8,615 nt of DNA, from assembly GCA_003235785.1 (NCBI GenBank), contig QJYE01000508.1, positions 1 through 8,615 on the forward strand, written 5' to 3'. Position 1 is the first letter of the stretch. The number at the start of each line of letters is the position of its first letter. The notes below the pieces were generated by a model. It was not told the DNA's origin, did no database searches, and saw only the letters and a list, made by a program, of their open reading frames with translations. Positions 6,522-8,615 of the stretch are shown here, piece by piece. Origin of the DNA: Nitrospirota bacterium (lineage in GTDB: Bacteria > Nitrospirota > Nitrospiria > Nitrospirales > UBA8639). The position numbers were made by a program, and so were the translations under genes.

Positions 6522-7892
6522 ATGACAAACCTACCTACCACTCATGGTAACCATTTCCCTGAGCTGGCGGCCTCAGTCCTCAAACGCGCCCAATCGTTAG
6601 GGGCAACGGAAGCCGATCTTCTGGTGGCTGAAGGGGATTCGGTCTCGGTGCAAGTGCGGATGTCGGAAGTGGATCGACTCTCGAAGGCGCGGGAAAAAGT
6701 ACTGGGGCTCCGCGTCTTTTTTGGCAAGCGTTCAGCCAGTTCTTCCACATCGGATTTTTCTGAAGCGTCCTTGGATCGTTTCGTGAGTGATACCTGCAGC
6801 CTGGCCAAGGCGGTGGTGGAAGATGACACATCAGGCCTTCCAGCGTCGGACCAAATGGCTGTGGATATTCCAGACTTGGATATGAAAGACAATCGGCAAT
6901 TGATGGTTGACGAAGAAATTGATCTGGCGAAACGAACTGAAAAGGCTGCATTCGATGCCGATGCGCGCATCACCAATTCTGAAGGGGCCGAATGCTCAGC
7001 CGGCTATGGATCGATCTTGTTAGCGAACTCTCACGGGTTTGTCGGATCCTATGCCAGTTCGTCCTATTCACTCTCGGTCTCGCCCATTGCGTTGGATAGC
7101 CAGAATGGCGGCATGCAGCGGGACTATTGGTATTCCGTCAAACGTAAATTTCATGAATTGGAGAGTCCCGAGCAGATTGGGCAGGAAGCGGCCCGCCGGA
7201 CGGTGAGACGACTAGGGAGCCGATCCATTTCCACGCAGGAAGTTCCGGTTATTTTTGATCCTGAAATTGCTAAAGGCTTATTGGGCAACATTGCCTCGGC
7301 TGTATCGGGGTATTCGCTGTATAAAGGCGCCTCGTTTCTCATGGGGAAATTGGGAAAATCTATTGCGGCAGAGTCAGTCACCGTGGTGGATGATGGACGG
7401 TTAGTCAACGGTTTGGGTTCCCGTCCGTTTGACGGAGAGGGATTGCCGACCAGGAGAAATGTGATCGTTGATAAAGGCGTCCTCACCAGTTACTTGTTAG
7501 ATACCTATTCAGGACGAAAATTGGGGATGGCATCCACGGGTAATGCCTCACGATCCGTGGGCGAAAATCCAACGGTCGGCACCACCAACCTATTTCTTTC
7601 TCCAGGCCCGTATTCGCCGGAAGAAATTCTCAAGTCGACCAAACGTGGTCTACTTGTGACTGAGCTGATCGGGTTTGGTGTGAATATGGTGACAGGGGAT
7701 TATTCACGGGGAGCGGTGGGGTTTTGGATAGAAAATGGGGAAATCGTTCATCAGGTAGAAGAAGTGACTATTGCCGGAAATTTAAAGAACATGTTGAATG
7801 ACATAGAAATGATTGGAAATGACCTGGTCTTTCGAGGTCGAACCGCCAGTCCGACGGTGAAGCTTCGTAAAATGATGGTGGCCGGGCATTAA
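6522..7892 (+). CDS. tldE: TldE/PmbA, non-catalytic subunit of the TldD/TldE protease
   Basis: TldE (PmbA) is a paralogue of TldD that lacks the zinc site and pairs with it to enclose the proteolytic chamber. The product is 456 residues from ATG 6522, near the usual 450. TNSEGAECS (about 151-159) is typical of the family. Where TldD has HEAIGH, this protein reads GLLGNIASAVSG (about 252-263), with no metal ligands. The following segment still mirrors TldD: VDDGRL, then DGEGLPTRR, then KGVLTSYL, against VDDGTL, DEGTPTSR and KGILRGYI. A TTG at 6462 would overlap the tldD end by 23 bp and add 20 residues. I chose the ATG because the added stretch (MAEPPWPNGS) is not family-like; neither start has a clear Shine-Dalgarno sequence. 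Co-transcription with tldD is very likely. Confidence 0.94.
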   Translation: MTNLPTTHGNHFPELAASVLKRAQSLGATEADLLVAEGDSVSVQVRMSEVDRLSKAREKVLGLRVFFGKRSASSSTSDFSEASLDRFVSDTCSLAKAVVEDDTSGLPASDQMAVDIPDLDMKDNRQLMVDEEIDLAKRTEKAAFDADARITNSEGAECSAGYGSILLANSHGFVGSYASSSYSLSVSPIALDSQNGGMQRDYWYSVKRKFHELESPEQIGQEAARRTVRRLGSRSISTQEVPVIFDPEIAKGLLGNIASAVSGYSLYKGASFLMGKLGKSIAAESVTVVDDGRLVNGLGSRPFDGEGLPTRRNVIVDKGVLTSYLLDTYSGRKLGMASTGNASRSVGENPTVGTTNLFLSPGPYSPEEILKSTKRGLLVTELIGFGVNMVTGDYSRGAVGFWIENGEIVHQVEEVTIAGNLKNMLNDIEMIGNDLVFRGRTASPTVKLRKMMVAGH

Positions 7893-7932
7893 CAAATTGC
7901 CAGAATGAATCTGGATCATGACCTAGCACGAT

Positions 7933-7936
7933 GGAG
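7933..7936 (+). promoter_or_regulatory. Ribosome binding site deciding the start of the third gene
   Basis: GGAG lies 7 nt before the in-frame ATG at 7944. The upstream ATG at 7905 has no such sequence. This favours the shorter protein, though the longer form cannot be excluded. Confidence 0.5.
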
Positions 7937-7943
7937 AAATCAT

Positions 7944-8438
7944 ATGCCTCTTGAGCCAGAAGATGGAGCTAAAGCCCTTCAGTTGATCACCTCCCGATAT
8001 AACCAACCCAAGTGGCGGAAGAAAATTGAAAAAACGCTGAGTTTGAATGCGACAGGTTTTAAGGATGACGATCAGCGAAAAATTTTCATGTATCTCAAGG
8101 TTGGGCTGCAAGCCTATAAATCTCGGCGTGCCGATCCACCTTCTTGGATTATAGGAGGCTTTGCCACAAAAGAAGTCATCGACCGGGCTCTGTTTAAACC
8201 TACAGTCATTGATCCCGAGTTTACGGCAGAGCAGGTTGCGCTTTTAGGAAAAGATCCGGGTGAAGACGTTGATAACGTGTGGTGGGAAGAGATGCTCGTC
8301 AATTGGTTTGAAGAGCCGGAAGAAGAAGGTGAAGACGAAGAGGACGCTGAATCGTCTGAAGATTCCGAATCGGCTTCCGATGGCGACGAGTCATCAGATT
8401 TCTCCGAGAGGGCAAAGGCGGGAAAAACGACGTCCTAG
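7944..8438 (+). CDS. Hypothetical protein with acidic C-terminal tail, behind tldDE
   Basis: I do not recognise this family. From ATG 7944 the product has 164 residues; an ATG at 7905, 12 bp after the tldE stop, would give 177. The first ~120 residues look folded and soluble: a basic, probably helical stretch (SRYNQPKWRKKIEKTL), then KIFMYLKVGLQAYKSRRADPPSW, then DPEFTAEQVALLGKDPGEDVDNVWWEEMLVNWF split by short loops. There is no signal peptide, membrane segment or known catalytic motif. The C-terminus is low-complexity: 19 of 33 residues (about 123-155) are Asp or Glu, most others Ser, ending in a short basic stretch (RAKAGKTTS). The charge pattern suggests a protein-binding or disordered region. 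Close spacing implies co-transcription with tldDE, so it may be a partner or substrate of that protease; this is inference from position only. Confidence 0.8.
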   Translation: MPLEPEDGAKALQLITSRYNQPKWRKKIEKTLSLNATGFKDDDQRKIFMYLKVGLQAYKSRRADPPSWIIGGFATKEVIDRALFKPTVIDPEFTAEQVALLGKDPGEDVDNVWWEEMLVNWFEEPEEEGEDEEDAESSEDSESASDGDESSDFSERAKAGKTTS

Positions 8439-8445
8439 CTGTTCG

Positions 8446-8487
8446 CTGTCGGGTGAGCCTTAGGTCCAAATGGCCGGTTTCCGACAG
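8446..8487 (+). terminator. Long imperfect hairpin after the tldD operon (possible terminator or repeat)
   Basis: CTGTCGG (8446-8452) pairs perfectly with CCGACAG (8481-8487). Inside, GAGCC (8455-8459) can pair with GGTTT (8476-8480) using two G-U pairs, and GGTC (8463-8466) with GGCC (8472-8475) around a 5-nt loop. The 42-nt element starts 8 nt after the last stop codon. No T-run follows, so it is not a classic intrinsic terminator; it may stabilise the 3' end or aid factor-dependent termination. Confidence 0.45.
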
Positions 8488-8513
8488 TCATGGGATGGGG
8501 CCACATCACCTAA

Positions 8514-8615
8514 TGGGTCTGTTGAAAAAAATGGCCCACCTTTCAGGATGGGATAAGCAAGGCGGCATTCTCACCATGTTTCTGTGCTCACGTACTGGAA
8601 TTACGCTCCGCGCAT
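8514..8615. repeat. Probable dispersed intergenic repeat of Nitrospira type, cut by window edge
   Basis: The segment begins GGGTCTGTTGAAAAAAA near 8515, has GGCGGCATTCTCACC at 8561-8575, and reaches CTCACGTACTGG then TTACGCTCCGCGC near the edge, with a small CGTA/TACG inverted repeat (8591-8605). The order of these pieces matches an intergenic repeat I remember from Nitrospira genomes (TCTGTTGAAAAA, then GCGGCGTTCTCGC, then CTCAACGTACGG and GGTACGCCTC). No long open frame covers it. The match is from memory and unverified, and only one end of the element is visible. Confidence 0.4.
8525..8552 (-). terminator. Candidate intrinsic terminator on the minus strand
   Basis: Read on the minus strand, CCCATCC (8546-8552) pairs with GGTGGG (8535-8540), with one bulged base, around the loop TGAAA. 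After CCA comes a run of seven T (8525-8531). It would stop a minus-strand transcript entering from beyond the right edge. The 3-nt gap between stem and T-run and the overlap with the suspected repeat lower confidence. Confidence 0.35.

Noticed and set aside
6542..6976. Minus-strand frames of 144 and 123 codons (6542-6976 and 6580-6951)
   Set aside because: Both are antisense to the N-terminal half of tldE and have shadow-like Ser/Arg/Pro composition with no recognisable domain.
5057..7892. A RiPP (microcin-like) biosynthesis cluster around tldDE
   Set aside because: No precursor peptide, cyclodehydratase, dehydrogenase or exporter gene is visible; tldDE also occurs widely as a housekeeping pair.

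Overview
The window reads as bacterial chromosome with ordinary housekeeping genes, tightly packed. By eye the base composition is near 50% GC (not computed). The protein style, the uppS-cdsA-dxr-rseP-proS order, and a 3'-end segment resembling an intergenic repeat I remember from Nitrospira genomes suggest Nitrospirota, perhaps a lower-GC Nitrospira. This is inference; no search was possible.

Left block (1-4826, all on the minus strand, read right to left): uppS, cdsA, dxr, rseP, and the first 144 codons of proS, which runs off the left edge. This is the widely conserved envelope-lipid cluster. Dxr commits carbon to the MEP isoprenoid pathway, UppS turns isoprenoid precursors into the C55 lipid carrier for the cell wall, CdsA makes CDP-diacylglycerol for phospholipids, and RseP is an intramembrane site-2 protease of envelope stress signalling. 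ProS charges tRNA-Pro. The gaps between these genes are 78, 36, 33 and 92 bp, so one operon is likely. In many bacteria rpsB-tsf-pyrH-frr precede uppS; here uppS comes first and has its own sigma70-like promoter.

Centre (4827-5056): a 230-bp divergent control region. It holds a near-consensus promoter for uppS (minus) and one for tldD (plus), each with 17-bp spacing. A TTCACA-N13-TGTGAA inverted repeat lies just downstream of the predicted uppS transcription start.

Right block (5057-8438, plus strand): tldD and tldE/pmbA, the two paralogous halves of the TldD/TldE metalloprotease, followed closely by a small unrecognised gene whose product ends in a strongly acidic tail. The active-site residues are intact in TldD and absent from TldE, as expected for the heterodimer.

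Right end (8439-8615): no gene. It holds a long imperfect hairpin just after the last stop codon, a terminator-like hairpin plus T-run on the minus strand, and the probable start of a dispersed intergenic repeat cut by the window edge. No stretch over 300 bp lacks a gene. I see no tRNA, rRNA, CRISPR array, insertion sequence or phage gene. The window looks mostly ordinary. The parts worth a second look are the acidic-tailed gene behind tldDE, the divergent control region and the 3' repeat.
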